Of a stretch of DNA of 64,000 nucleotides, positions 1 to 8,797 are shown in pieces. Position 1 is the first letter of the stretch, and each line of letters opens with the position of its first letter. The notes under the pieces were generated by a model. That model made no database searches. It had not been told where the DNA came from and worked only from the letters and a program-made list of their open reading frames with translations. The position numbers and the translations under genes are program-made. The stretch comes from UBA817 sp049889215 (lineage in GTDB: Bacteria > Margulisbacteria > Marinamargulisbacteria > UBA817), in assembly GCA_049889215.1 (NCBI GenBank), contig JBMHDV010000020.1, positions 1 to 64,000 on the forward strand, given 5' to 3'.

Positions 1-1232
1 GACATGCCAAACTGCTGACGGATCACACCAAATGAACTGGTGGCAAGCACCATGGCTTGTGCGCCACCGGCACTCAATGATGGCAATGAAATACCGCGAC
101 CGGCAGATAAACAATCCATTAACATGGTCCAGCCCTTACCAATGCCATCACGTTCACCAATGATGCACGATATTGGCATGACAACGTCAGTCCCTGTGGT
201 TGGGCAATTCATGAATGGCACCCCCAATGGGTCATGCCGCTTGGATACATCAACTCCAGCCGTATTGGTTGGAATGAGTGCACAGGTAATGCCATAATTG
301 GTTGGGCCACCCAGTAGTTGATCTGGATCTTTAAGTAAAAAGGCCAAGCCAATCACTGTCGATATACCCGATAAGGTAATCCATCGCTTGTTCCAATTAA
401 AGCGAATGTAAAGGTCTCCATCATCGCCTTTAAACACCACACCATCGGATTGTAACCCACCAGCATCGGAGCCAGCCGTTGGTTCTGTTAACCCAAAGCA
501 CGGCATTTCTTCGCCCGTGGCTAACTTGGTTAAATAGCGATCTTTTTGTTGTTGTGTACCATAATGCAGCAACAATTCTGCTGGCCCTAGAGAATTGGGC
601 ACCATCACTGTGATGGCCAACGTAGCCGATACCGATGCAATTTTTTCGATCACTACACTATGACCGATGGCTGATAACCCCAAACCGCCATGCTCTTTGG
701 GAATGATCATTCCTAAGAACTTTTGTTCTTTAATGTAATTCCATACATGATCAGGAATTTGTTTGGTGCGCTGAATTTCCCAGTCATCGACCATTGAACA
801 TAATTCTGTCACTGGCCCAGCTAAAAACGCTTGCTCTTCCGCTGATAATCCTTGAATGTCCTGTGTCATCATTTTCTTAATGTCAGGATTACCAGAAAAC
901 AGTTCTTTATCCATCCAAACACTACCCGCTTCCAACGCTGCACGTTCGGTATCTGACACTTTTGGAAAAACGCCAAACTTATTTGCCAACGTCATAATTA
1001 AATAAGATACGGTATATTGACGAACAAATGGTACGGTTAATACAACCAGTGCCGCCAACACAGTTCCTGTAATGACCGGATCAACCTCGTAAAGCCAACA
1101 GGCATAACCAGTTGCAACTGTAATAATTATACTGGGCAGTTTTAACCAACTCACAAGGAACAAAAGCCCAACAGCAGCAGAGATTTGCCAACTCAATGGC
1201 AGGTACAGGAATTCATATAAAATATCGATCAT
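1..1232 (-). CDS. fadE: Acyl-CoA dehydrogenase, FadE type (3' end cut by window)
   Basis: FAD-dependent acyl-CoA dehydrogenase, first oxidation step of beta-oxidation. I translated the minus strand from ATG at 1230-1232, 7 nt after the fadJ stop. The frame stays open to the window edge (about 410 codons), and the C-terminal half lies outside. The N-terminus (MIDILYEFLYLPLSWQ...) holds two hydrophobic segments in the first ~70 residues. This membrane-anchored N-terminal extension is typical of the long FadE family (about 800 aa) and absent from ordinary 380-aa acyl-CoA dehydrogenases. The family signature GLTEPTAGSDAG lies near residue 250, followed by an acyl-CoA dehydrogenase middle domain and GIGKGWTMLMDCLSAGRG. 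It is the last visible gene of the fadD-fadI-fadJ-fadE operon and is presumably co-transcribed. The family assignment is secure; chain-length preference cannot be read from sequence. Confidence 0.93.
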   Translation of the reverse strand, partial: MIDILYEFLYLPLSWQISAAVGLLFLVSWLKLPSIIITVATGYACWLYEVDPVITGTVLAALVVLTVPFVRQYTVSYLIMTLANKFGVFPKVSDTERAALEAGSVWMDKELFSGNPDIKKMMTQDIQGLSAEEQAFLAGPVTELCSMVDDWEIQRTKQIPDHVWNYIKEQKFLGMIIPKEHGGLGLSAIGHSVVIEKIASVSATLAITVMVPNSLGPAELLLHYGTQQQKDRYLTKLATGEEMPCFGLTEPTAGSDAGGLQSDGVVFKGDDGDLYIRFNWNKRWITLSGISTVIGLAFLLKDPDQLLGGPTNYGITCALIPTNTAGVDVSKRHDPLGVPFMNCPTTGTDVVMPISCIIGERDGIGKGWTMLMDCLSAGRGISLPSLSAGGAQAMVLATSSFGVIRQQFGM

Positions 1233-1239
1233 GATATTT

Positions 1240-3345
1240 TTATCGGTAGAACGTTAAATTATCTTGACCCATTTTTAATAAATAGCCACACGGCTTAAAT
1301 CGCTGATCCACTGTTTGAGCCAAATGGTTTAAACGGTGCACAATTTCGCCAATGCCTCGTTCGTCAGAATACTTTAATAAGCCACCACGAAATGGCGGAA
1401 ATCCAGTGCCCATAATCATGGCTAAATCCAACATTTCGGCAGACTCAACAATTCCCTCATCCAAACAACGAGCAGCTTCATTCACCATAATTAAAATTAA
1501 GCGATCTATAATTTCTGACCGATCTTGATCAGAAATTCGATACTTCATAACAATCGAGTTTGACTTATAAATGTCATAATTGGCCTGTGGGGTTCCATTT
1601 GCATAGATATAAAAGCCTTTCTTTGTCTTTTTACCGAGTAATTGATCATCAGTTACGAGTCCTTTTAATTGATCTGGCACAGCCATTCGAGAGCCATACC
1701 CATCTTCTAAAATTGATAGTACATGTAATCCAATATCCAACCCAACTTCATCGGCCAAAGCCAACGGGCCCAAAGGCATACCAAATGCAGTTGCAACAGC
1801 ATCAATATCATCCACTTTAAATCCCTGAACCATTAAATGAATGGCTTCATTTACATACGGCAATAAAATTCGATTAATTAAAAAACCTGGACAATTTTTA
1901 ACAACAATTGGAAACTTTTTATTTTTAAGTACCATCTTACAAGCATCTGCAATGACATCTTCAGATGTTTTTTCAGATGGAATGATTTCAACCAATGGCA
2001 TTTTATGCACTGGACTAAAAAAATGAATCCCTAAAAATCGCTCTGGCTGCTTAAGCGCACTGGCCATTTCATCGATTGATAACGACGATGTATTGGTGGC
2101 AATAATTGTACGATCAGACACACTGGCCTCAATGTCCTTTAACACATCTTTTTTTATACCCATCTTCTCTGGAACAGCTTCAATGACCAAATCCATGGTT
2201 TGAAACCCATCGTACTCCAACGTTGAGGTAATTTGATCCAACATGTAGGCCCCTTGATTTTTAGATAGCTTGCGTCGCTTCACCCCTTTTTTGACGACAC
2301 TTGCAGCAGATTGATAGCCTTTACGAACCATATCCCAAGAAATATCTTTTAAGCGAACAAACTGTTGGTTATTAATGAACCACCAGGCAATGCCACCGCC
2401 CATTAACCCTGCACCAACCACACCAACCTGATTGATTTTACGATCGGATGCTTTGGTAAGAATGGGTGATTTTTTAACATTTTCTTGAGAAAAAAATAAC
2501 GACATCAAGTTTTTAGGAATGGATGTTTCAAACATATCAACCACACCTTCAAATTCAACAGCCAACCCTTTTTTTACTGATTTGGAGTGAGTCTTCATAA
2601 CAACATCCAAGGCCTTCAATGGCGCAGGGTAATGACCATTTGTTTTTTGAATAATTGATTGTCGCACCTTGCGTTTTAACAACAACCCAAAACCTGGTAT
2701 TCGCTCAACCAGTAATTTTGCTGGTTTTTTACGTTTCAACTTATTCGCTTTAATTAAACCCATTAAAGCATCGTGTTTAAATGCACTTGGTACCATGGCA
2801 TCGGCCAAACCTAATTTCAACGCTTTTTTAGCATTAACCGCTTTACCAGTAACAATATGTTCAACCCCTTTAATTAAGCCAATGCGTTTCGGTAAACGCT
2901 GCGTGCCACCCCAACCTGGAATAATGCCCAGATTAACTTCGGGTAAACCCAAGCGAACTTTATCAGAATTGGTCACAACAATATAGTCACAGGCCAAGGA
3001 AAATTCCAATCCACCCCCTAATGCCACACCATCAACAAGTGCAACTGTTTTGGCTTTCATATCCGCCAATTGATTAAATAACGTTTGACCCCGCTCAATT
3101 AATGCTCGGCCATCATCCATCGATTTTACATCTCGCAACTCTTTAATATCCGCACCGGCAATAAAAACACCGGCCTTCAAACTATCAAACAATACCCATT
3201 GAACCTTGGGGTGTTGGTTCACTTGCTGAATCACGTTGGTAAGCTCAATCATCATCTCACGATTAAACTTATTTACCTTTTCGCCAACCATATCAAATGT
3301 CACATAAGCAAAAATATCATGAAAGGTAAGTTTGATATGATTCAT
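1240..3345 (-). CDS. fadJ: Fatty-acid oxidation complex alpha subunit (enoyl-CoA hydratase / 3-hydroxyacyl-CoA dehydrogenase)
   Basis: Bifunctional beta-oxidation enzyme that hydrates trans-2-enoyl-CoA and oxidises 3-hydroxyacyl-CoA with NAD+. The 701 residues match the usual ~715 of FadJ/FadB. The N-terminal crotonase domain (about residues 1-190) contains GADIKEL and the catalytic-loop region GLPEVNLGIIPGWGGTQRLP. A linker follows, then the NAD-binding Rossmann motif GAGLMGGGIAWW near residue 310, the dehydrogenase signature NTSSLSIDEMA and IHFFSPVHKMPLVEI, and a C-terminal dehydrogenase domain ending near residue 690. I chose ATG at 3343-3345 (MNHIKLTF), which overlaps the fadI TAA by one base (TAATG). 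The longer frame start 48 nt upstream would add an unconserved tail inside fadI. It works with FadI as an alpha2beta2 complex. FadJ rather than FadB is supported by its coupling to a FadI-like thiolase, but the distinction is soft. Confidence 0.95.
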   Translation of the reverse strand: MNHIKLTFHDIFAYVTFDMVGEKVNKFNREMMIELTNVIQQVNQHPKVQWVLFDSLKAGVFIAGADIKELRDVKSMDDGRALIERGQTLFNQLADMKAKTVALVDGVALGGGLEFSLACDYIVVTNSDKVRLGLPEVNLGIIPGWGGTQRLPKRIGLIKGVEHIVTGKAVNAKKALKLGLADAMVPSAFKHDALMGLIKANKLKRKKPAKLLVERIPGFGLLLKRKVRQSIIQKTNGHYPAPLKALDVVMKTHSKSVKKGLAVEFEGVVDMFETSIPKNLMSLFFSQENVKKSPILTKASDRKINQVGVVGAGLMGGGIAWWFINNQQFVRLKDISWDMVRKGYQSAASVVKKGVKRRKLSKNQGAYMLDQITSTLEYDGFQTMDLVIEAVPEKMGIKKDVLKDIEASVSDRTIIATNTSSLSIDEMASALKQPERFLGIHFFSPVHKMPLVEIIPSEKTSEDVIADACKMVLKNKKFPIVVKNCPGFLINRILLPYVNEAIHLMVQGFKVDDIDAVATAFGMPLGPLALADEVGLDIGLHVLSILEDGYGSRMAVPDQLKGLVTDDQLLGKKTKKGFYIYANGTPQANYDIYKSNSIVMKYRISDQDRSEIIDRLILIMVNEAARCLDEGIVESAEMLDLAMIMGTGFPPFRGGLLKYSDERGIGEIVHRLNHLAQTVDQRFKPCGYLLKMGQDNLTFYR

Positions 3346-4643
3346 TAGTTTGTCTCCAACAAAAATGCGGCCCCTTGTCCTCCACCAACACAAAGTGAAG
3401 CAAGCCCACGCCGTTGCTCTCGACGATGCAATTCATACAACAATGTCATCACAATGCGTTGGCCAGATGCACCCAACGGATGCCCTAACGCAATTGCACC
3501 ACCATTTACATTTAGCTTATCGAGGGGCAGTTTGCCCAATGACTGATCATCATTTAATTCAGACTTCGCAAATTCAACAGATTCAAACGCTCGCACATTC
3601 CCAAGAACTTGCGCAGCAAAAGCTTCATTAATTTCAACCAGATCGATATCGTCCATGGTGATGTTATGTTGCCTAAACAACCGATGACTTGCAAATGTTG
3701 GGCCCATTCCCATGGTTTTTGGATCACAACCCGCATAGGCATACCCAGATAAATATCCCAAGGGTTTAACACCACGCTCTTTTGCTGTTGATTCACGCAT
3801 CAATAATGTTGCACCAGCACCATCTGTTAACTGGCTGGATGAACCCACCGTTACGGTACCTAACTTTCGATCAAAGTATGGTCGTAACTTTTGAAGCGCT
3901 TCGATGGTTTGCCCTTTACGGGGGCCATTATCACTAATTACCGTTTGATCAAATTGATCAGGGACTTGAACGGGTAAAATTTCATCTGAAAAACGATTAT
4001 CTTCCTGCGCTTGCAACGCTTTTAAATGAGACTGCAATGAAAATTCATCTTGCTCATCGCGTGAAATTTTAAACTGTTTTGAAATATTTTCAGCTGTATC
4101 GCCCATAATCAAATTGCACGTAGGATCAGTTAAACCTAATTGAAGTGCAATTAAGGGTTTTAGATGCTTAATACGAAATGATGCAAAAACCGACAACCGC
4201 TGCGCCAGTGTTTTTGCACGCATTAAACGATCAAAAAACGATCGCATTTTTGGGCCATACATTAATGGATAATTGGACATAGATTCAACGCCAACCGTTG
4301 CCACGATATCGGCTTCACCCAATAACAAGCGCTGAGCGCCCGTTGAAATGGCTTCCATTCCAGATGCACAATTTCGATGCACCGTAATTGCAGGCACATG
4401 GTGTGGAATCCCAGCTCGAAGTGCAATAACCCGTCCCACATTTGCTGCATGTGCCGGTTGCCCACAACAACCAACAACAACTTCATCGATTTCTTCAGGT
4501 TTTACGCCTGAACGTAAAATAGTTTCTTTTAATGGATAAACACCCAGCTGGTCTGCATCAATGCCCTTTAATAACGTTCCAGCCTTCGTAAATGGGGTCC
4601 GCTTTGCATCAACAATTGCAATGCGTTCTTTTTGTTGTGTCAT
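3345..4643 (-). CDS. fadI: 3-ketoacyl-CoA thiolase, beta subunit of the fatty-acid oxidation complex
   Basis: Thiolase that cleaves 3-ketoacyl-CoA with CoA to release acetyl-CoA, the last step of each beta-oxidation turn. The 432 aa match FadI (about 436). The nucleophilic cysteine is Cys92 in HRNCASGMEAIS. The C-terminal catalytic motifs are GGAIALGHPLGASG (active-site His) and CVGGGQGAAF with the second Cys near residue 418. FadI-type thiolases carry an extra helical insertion compared with FadA, and the region of residues 125-190 here (RMRSFFDRLMRAKTLAQRL) fits that. The start ATG at 4643 has a clear AGGGAGGT site about 8 nt upstream. It lies 15 nt after the acyl-CoA ligase stop and its own stop overlaps the fadJ start, so fadI and fadJ are probably translationally coupled in one transcript. 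Confidence 0.95.
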   Translation of the reverse strand: MTQQKERIAIVDAKRTPFTKAGTLLKGIDADQLGVYPLKETILRSGVKPEEIDEVVVGCCGQPAHAANVGRVIALRAGIPHHVPAITVHRNCASGMEAISTGAQRLLLGEADIVATVGVESMSNYPLMYGPKMRSFFDRLMRAKTLAQRLSVFASFRIKHLKPLIALQLGLTDPTCNLIMGDTAENISKQFKISRDEQDEFSLQSHLKALQAQEDNRFSDEILPVQVPDQFDQTVISDNGPRKGQTIEALQKLRPYFDRKLGTVTVGSSSQLTDGAGATLLMRESTAKERGVKPLGYLSGYAYAGCDPKTMGMGPTFASHRLFRQHNITMDDIDLVEINEAFAAQVLGNVRAFESVEFAKSELNDDQSLGKLPLDKLNVNGGAIALGHPLGASGQRIVMTLLYELHRREQRRGLASLCVGGGQGAAFLLETN

Positions 4644-4658
4644 ACCTTCAAACCTCCC

Positions 4659-6374
4659 TTATTCATTCGTATCATACAATGCATTAATTGTATCTTCATA
4701 CTTTTTATTGATTTCTTTGCGTCTTAATTTTAACGTCGGGGTCAACTCTTTGCCGTCAATCGAAAACTCTGTTGGAATCAAAGCCACTTTCTTAATGGTT
4801 TCAAACGCTGCCAAGGGTGCTGATAACGCTTTCAAATCCTGCAATATTAACTCTTGAACATCTGGATCTGACGCCAATGCATTCGCATCATTAGACTTTG
4901 ACAGTGTTTGAGCAACTTGCTCTACATCAGGCACAACGAGAGCAACTAAATAACTATGGTTATCACCAACAACCACCACTTGATTAACAAAGGCAGATTT
5001 GGCCAACGTTTCCTCAACCAAGTTGGGTGAAACATTTTTACCATTTGATAAAACAATGATCTCTTTTTTTCTACCGGTCACATACAAGAAACCATTATCG
5101 TCCAACGATCCCAAATCTCCAGTACGAAAATATCCGTCATCCGTAAACACATCATCATTAGAAACATTTAAATAGCCCGAAAAAACATTGGGCCCCTTCA
5201 CGCAAATCTCACCATCATCAGCAATTCGAACGGTTAAATTATCCAAAGGTTTACCAACCGAGCCCACTTTTTGATCCAAGTTGCCCGTAATAATTGGTGA
5301 TGTTTCGGTTAAGCCATACCCTTGCACAACCGGCAGCCCAATAGCATTAAAAAACGTTTCGATATGTGCAGAAATGGGTGCCCCTCCGGTGACTAAAAAG
5401 CGAACATTGCCGCCTGTTTTTTCGTGAATTTTAGAAAAAACAACCTTATATGCAACTTTCCATAACGGGTTACTTTCCGAAAAATTTCGTCCAATGGCCA
5501 AGGCCAGTTTTAAAATAACTTTCTTTGCACCAGATGCATTACCCATAACTTTCTGATAAATCTTTTCGTATAATCGAGGCACACTAATAATAAATGTTGG
5601 TTTAGCCACCAATAAGTCTCGCGCAACCGTATCGATGGACTCCGCATAATAAATGCGAGCCCCCACCCCCATCACACAAACAAACCCAACCGTTCGTTCA
5701 AAAATATGCGATAACGGTAAAAATGATAACGATGCATCCGTATGAGAAATTGGAATAATGTCTAGAATACCTAAAAAGTTCGATACCACATTCTCATGCG
5801 TCAGCGGGACCGCTTTTGGCACCCCAGTCGTACCGGAGGTATAAAGAATGGTAAATAAATCTGACATCCGATCCTTTTTCCATGCACCAGAATCAAATGC
5901 TGTTGATGGCGTTATGGTTGCTAAGGCATCATCAAACTCAATCACAATATCATTGCCAGGCCGCTCTTCAATATCCCCAATCACAATGATTTTTTTTATG
6001 CTTGATACTTGTTGCAACAAAGTTAAGCGATCCTTTGTTAAATGATCGACAATAACAACTTCTGGTTTCGCATCATTGAATATATAATCCAACTGATCTT
6101 CCCCAGCCGTTGGATACAGAGGCACAGAAACAGCACCCACCAACTGAATTGCTAAATCTGAAATGGCCCACTGCCAACAATTATTCGACCAAATAACAAC
6201 CCTGGATTCCGACTGAACAAACGATGCCAGATACTGTGAAAATTGTTGCGCACTTAACGCCATTTCTCGATACGTTATCGGAATATAAGTCATTGTTGCA
6301 TCCAAATAATTCAGTGCTGGCTGCTCTGAGCGTGCAGTGACCTGCTTAAAAATTATATCCAAAACACTATTCAT
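4659..6374 (-). CDS. fadD: Long-chain acyl-CoA synthetase (AMP-forming)
   Basis: Activates free fatty acids to acyl-CoA using ATP and CoA, feeding the downstream beta-oxidation genes. The 571-aa ANL-superfamily protein shows the AMP-binding P-loop TSGTTGVPKAVPLTHENV near residue 180, then FLPLSHIFERTVGF, the adenine-binding QGYGLTETSPII near residue 345, the hinge region YFRTGDLGSLDDNGFLYVTG, and the C-terminal lysine region GRKKEIIVLSNGKNVSP. The pattern is of the eukaryotic ACSL / mycobacterial FadD15 subfamily more than E. coli FadD, so the symbol is functional rather than strictly orthologous. ATG at 6374 is preceded by TGGAG 6 nt upstream. It is the first gene of the fad operon and has a long AT-rich leader (see 6468-6563). 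Confidence 0.93.
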   Translation of the reverse strand: MNSVLDIIFKQVTARSEQPALNYLDATMTYIPITYREMALSAQQFSQYLASFVQSESRVVIWSNNCWQWAISDLAIQLVGAVSVPLYPTAGEDQLDYIFNDAKPEVVIVDHLTKDRLTLLQQVSSIKKIIVIGDIEERPGNDIVIEFDDALATITPSTAFDSGAWKKDRMSDLFTILYTSGTTGVPKAVPLTHENVVSNFLGILDIIPISHTDASLSFLPLSHIFERTVGFVCVMGVGARIYYAESIDTVARDLLVAKPTFIISVPRLYEKIYQKVMGNASGAKKVILKLALAIGRNFSESNPLWKVAYKVVFSKIHEKTGGNVRFLVTGGAPISAHIETFFNAIGLPVVQGYGLTETSPIITGNLDQKVGSVGKPLDNLTVRIADDGEICVKGPNVFSGYLNVSNDDVFTDDGYFRTGDLGSLDDNGFLYVTGRKKEIIVLSNGKNVSPNLVEETLAKSAFVNQVVVVGDNHSYLVALVVPDVEQVAQTLSKSNDANALASDPDVQELILQDLKALSAPLAAFETIKKVALIPTEFSIDGKELTPTLKLRRKEINKKYEDTINALYDTNE

Positions 6375-6467
6375 AAAAAAACTCCATTTTTTTAAACTAT
6401 TTTATTGAAATTAAAAAAAATTTTATGTAAATTATTGGTATGGCTCATCTTTAGCCTTTTCCCTGAT

Positions 6468-6527
6468 GCAAGTTGCCTCTGATTGTCTGAGAGCTCCCCA
6501 CTCGATGACGGCAATTAAGCAACTTGC
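6468..6527 (-). promoter_or_regulatory. Structured leader element upstream of the fad operon
   Basis: A perfect 9-bp inverted repeat, gcaagttgc (6468-6476) / gcaacttgc (6519-6527), encloses 42 bases that contain a smaller CTCT/AGAG pairing and a GAGCTC palindrome. It lies between the putative minus-strand promoter and the acyl-CoA ligase start, about 95 nt upstream of the start codon, so it would form a closed stem in the 5' leader of the fad mRNA. I do not recognise it as a known riboswitch (not TPP, SAM-I, glycine, fluoride or c-di-GMP by eye). It could also be a plus-strand small RNA or an operator. There is no U-tract, so it is not a simple terminator. Confidence 0.35.
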
Positions 6528-6557
6528 CCTTTATCTACAATAAAATTGAATAACTTC

Positions 6558-6563
6558 ATTATA
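6558..6563 (-). promoter_or_regulatory. Putative -10 box for the fad operon
   Basis: Reading the minus strand, a perfect TATAAT lies at 6563-6558, about 184 nt upstream of the acyl-CoA ligase start. The best -35 match is TTCACT with a long 19-nt spacer, so the -35 is weak. Transcription from here would include the inverted repeat at 6468-6527. The rest of the 274-nt gap to 6649 holds no gene and is AT-rich; a plus-strand promoter for the M23 peptidase must also lie in it but is not obvious. Confidence 0.4.
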
Positions 6564-6648
6564 CACAATCACTAACAAAAAAAGTGAATTTTCAATTTTA
6601 TTCACAATATGAAGTATGGTGGAATGAATTTGATGATGGTAGGCTTAT

Positions 6649-7524
6649 ATGGTGAATTTCAAACAAATATGTTGCTGCATTTTCATATTAAGCCTATGCA
6701 GCTTTGCACATTCATTAATACGCATTAATGCATCAACCACCGCGCCCAAGCAAGGCGATGCTATTGCGCTCAAGGTTACCTCGGCCAAGCCCATCAAATC
6801 AGGTAGCATTAGACTTGGAAAAACATCATTTAAACTCTTTAAGCACCAAGGATCAAACCAAACATTCGTCAGTTACATCGGCATCAGCCGCTATTCAAAG
6901 GCCACCCGTCGAAAAATTCACTTTTCATTTTCATTTATGGATGGATCACGCTATCAAACCTTTTTACCCATTTATGTAAAAGATGCCAACTTTAAACAAG
7001 AACACATTAAATTAACCCCAAAAAAATCCAAAATTCAACGTGACAAACCCAGTCGATCCAATGAGAACCAACTGATTGGCAAAAAGTTTCAAGTCGTCAC
7101 AGCAAAAAAGCGTTTTGATGGCAGATTCATTTGGCCAGTTAAAGGACGCATCACATCGGAATTTGGCACCCAACGGGTTTACAATAACCGACCGGGCTGG
7201 ATGCACTCCGGCATTGATATTTCTGGAAACACCGGCACCCCCATTGCAGCCACCCAACATGGAACAGTCATTTTAGCTAAAAAACTACGCGTGCATGGCA
7301 ATACCGTCATGATCGATCACGGCTTGGGGATTATTTCCATTTACAATCACCTTGACCAAATACAAACCCAACCCAAAGCAATTGTAAAAACCGGTGATAT
7401 TATTGGCACGGTTGGATCCACCGGGGTTGCAACTGGTAGTCATTTACACTTTGGGATTAGTGTTCAATCCATTCGGGTGAACCCTCGCACATGGCTTGAA
7501 ATAAGCCCATCATCAAAATTTTAA
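6649..7524 (+). CDS. Exported M23 (LytM/NlpD-type) metallopeptidase
   Basis: Zinc peptidase-fold protein expected to cleave, or help others cleave, peptidoglycan cross-bridges in the periplasm or cell wall. 291 aa. The N-terminus is a signal peptide (MVNFKQICCCIFILSLCSFAHS). A ~100-residue Ig-like/unknown region follows, then the M23 domain at about residues 155-285. Zinc ligands are visible: His186 and Asp190 in HSGIDIS, and His265/His267 in GSHLHFG. All are present, so it may be catalytically active rather than a pseudo-enzyme activator. The fold motif GTVGSTGVATGSHLHFG is typical. ATG at 6649 has only a weak ribosome binding site. It is followed 65 nt later by the small exported protein at 7590, possibly in one transcript. 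Confidence 0.9.
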   Translation: MVNFKQICCCIFILSLCSFAHSLIRINASTTAPKQGDAIALKVTSAKPIKSGSIRLGKTSFKLFKHQGSNQTFVSYIGISRYSKATRRKIHFSFSFMDGSRYQTFLPIYVKDANFKQEHIKLTPKKSKIQRDKPSRSNENQLIGKKFQVVTAKKRFDGRFIWPVKGRITSEFGTQRVYNNRPGWMHSGIDISGNTGTPIAATQHGTVILAKKLRVHGNTVMIDHGLGIISIYNHLDQIQTQPKAIVKTGDIIGTVGSTGVATGSHLHFGISVQSIRVNPRTWLEISPSSKF

Positions 7525-7589
7525 ACCAAGTTAGTTTTTAAGGAAAAACCTAAAATTCACCGATAATAACTGAAAAGGAGTCATGATTG

Positions 7590-8249
7590 ATGCCGGTCAA
7601 ACAATGTATGGTTATACTGTGCTGTTGCATTCAGCTATGCGCTGCTGTTGAACTTAACTATAGCGGCACATACAAAGGGCGCCCAGTAAATGTCAGCTAT
7701 TCATTTGAAAAAAAACAAACCCTGGATGTTATTCAATCAAAATTAAACTCCGCCACATTTAATGAAGAAAATACAACCATACTTCAAAACAATGCATTGT
7801 TGCAAATGCGCCAAATCACAGACAATAACATCGATGAAGAATATTTCATTTGGGAATTAACCCGCCACCATGACACCTATCATATTCTATACCACAACTT
7901 AAAATTTAATGACCAACTCACCACAACACTAAAAAATTCTTCCCCAATTTCATTGCAAGGACTCATTTATTTAATTCAACAATACCCACTAAGCGTAAAT
8001 GACTCCCTTAGCATTCAATTATTAACTCCATGGCAAACCATTATTCCCATCAAATTTAGGGTGATTAAAGAAGAACCCTACCCCATCAACAATAGTACTG
8101 TTCCCAGCTATTATATTGAACTTGAGCTGAATGTATTTTTTAGTAAACTACTGCCCAGAACAAAAATATGGGTAACAAAAGATCGCCCCCATTATCTGTT
8201 AAAGCAAATAAGCTCAAACGGAACCTATTCCCTTAATGAACTCCCTTAA
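7590..8249 (+). CDS. Small exported protein, possibly DUF3108-like
   Basis: 219 aa with a signal peptide rich in cysteine (MPVKQCMVILCCCIQLCAA, cleavage likely after CAA). The mature part is predicted beta-rich with pairs of charged strands, ending in a pattern (KIWVTKDRPHYLLKQIS) like the periplasmic DUF3108 proteins, which have a lipocalin-like barrel. That similarity is by eye and weak. I chose ATG at 7590 because AAAAGGAG at 7573-7580 sits 9 nt upstream. A TTG one codon earlier is possible, and the ATG at 7583 is out of frame. Its TAA stop shares the palindrome TTAA (8246-8249) with the stop of the convergent membrane-protein gene. Function unknown; the location suggests an envelope role. 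Confidence 0.7.
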   Translation: MPVKQCMVILCCCIQLCAAVELNYSGTYKGRPVNVSYSFEKKQTLDVIQSKLNSATFNEENTTILQNNALLQMRQITDNNIDEEYFIWELTRHHDTYHILYHNLKFNDQLTTTLKNSSPISLQGLIYLIQQYPLSVNDSLSIQLLTPWQTIIPIKFRVIKEEPYPINNSTVPSYYIELELNVFFSKLLPRTKIWVTKDRPHYLLKQISSNGTYSLNELP

Positions 8250-8797
8250 TGAACCAAAGATTGTCGTTTTTGAACAACTGATACCGCGACTAGAAATGCC
8301 ATTAATAAAAAGAATAACCACAAATATAGACTATTAAACCCAAAGTATATACTTAAGGAAAAAAAGGTACCCGCAATAGCAACCATTCGATAACGAACGT
8401 GCACACCCAAAAAGAATAAGGCGATTAAACCAACCGGTAAAACCCAAACAAATTCAGGCATTAAATACAAATAGATACCAACAAACGACAACCAGGCTGA
8501 CGACCGATAATGCGTTGGCACCCGCGGTGGCCAGGTAAGTGCAACCAACCAAATGAAAACACCCAATATCAAATCAAAATCATACGCTAAGTAGTCATGG
8601 ACAATTAACATGATGCTGTAAGAACGTGCAACTTCGCTAACCATATAAATTAAAAACAAAAAAGAGAAATAAGAAAATTTAGTTTGACCAACTTCCAACT
8701 TAAATGAAATTTTTGCTTCTAAAAAACGGTAGCCAGCATATAAGGGCAGCCAACCAAGTAAAAAGCATAAAAGATAAATCGGAATCTGTTCAATCAT
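8246..8797 (-). CDS. Polytopic membrane protein of unknown function
   Basis: 183 aa, about five to six hydrophobic helices (IYLLCFLLGWLPLYAGY near the start, FSYFSFLFLIYMVSEVA, LILGVFIWLVALTW, VWVLPVGLIALFFLGV, and LYLWLFFLLMAFLVAV near the end), with a basic C-terminus. The size and hydrophobicity recall small acyltransferases such as PlsY, but I see no PlsY glycerol-phosphate motif, so I do not assign it. The ATG at 8797 overlaps the lysC stop (ATGA, 8794-8797), which implies translational coupling. It is the distal gene of the acyP-lysC operon and converges on the exported protein at 7590, sharing the TTAA stop. Confidence 0.75.
   Translation of the reverse strand: MIEQIPIYLLCFLLGWLPLYAGYRFLEAKISFKLEVGQTKFSYFSFLFLIYMVSEVARSYSIMLIVHDYLAYDFDLILGVFIWLVALTWPPRVPTHYRSSAWLSFVGIYLYLMPEFVWVLPVGLIALFFLGVHVRYRMVAIAGTFFSLSIYFGFNSLYLWLFFLLMAFLVAVSVVQKRQSLVH

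Noticed and set aside
3346..3393. 16-codon N-terminal extension of fadJ
   Set aside because: It would overlap fadI, and the sequence is not part of the crotonase domain; the TAATG coupling gives a normal start.
6375..6648. tRNA or 6S RNA in the intergenic region
   Set aside because: No cloverleaf or CCA end, and no 6S-like central bubble; only one inverted repeat.
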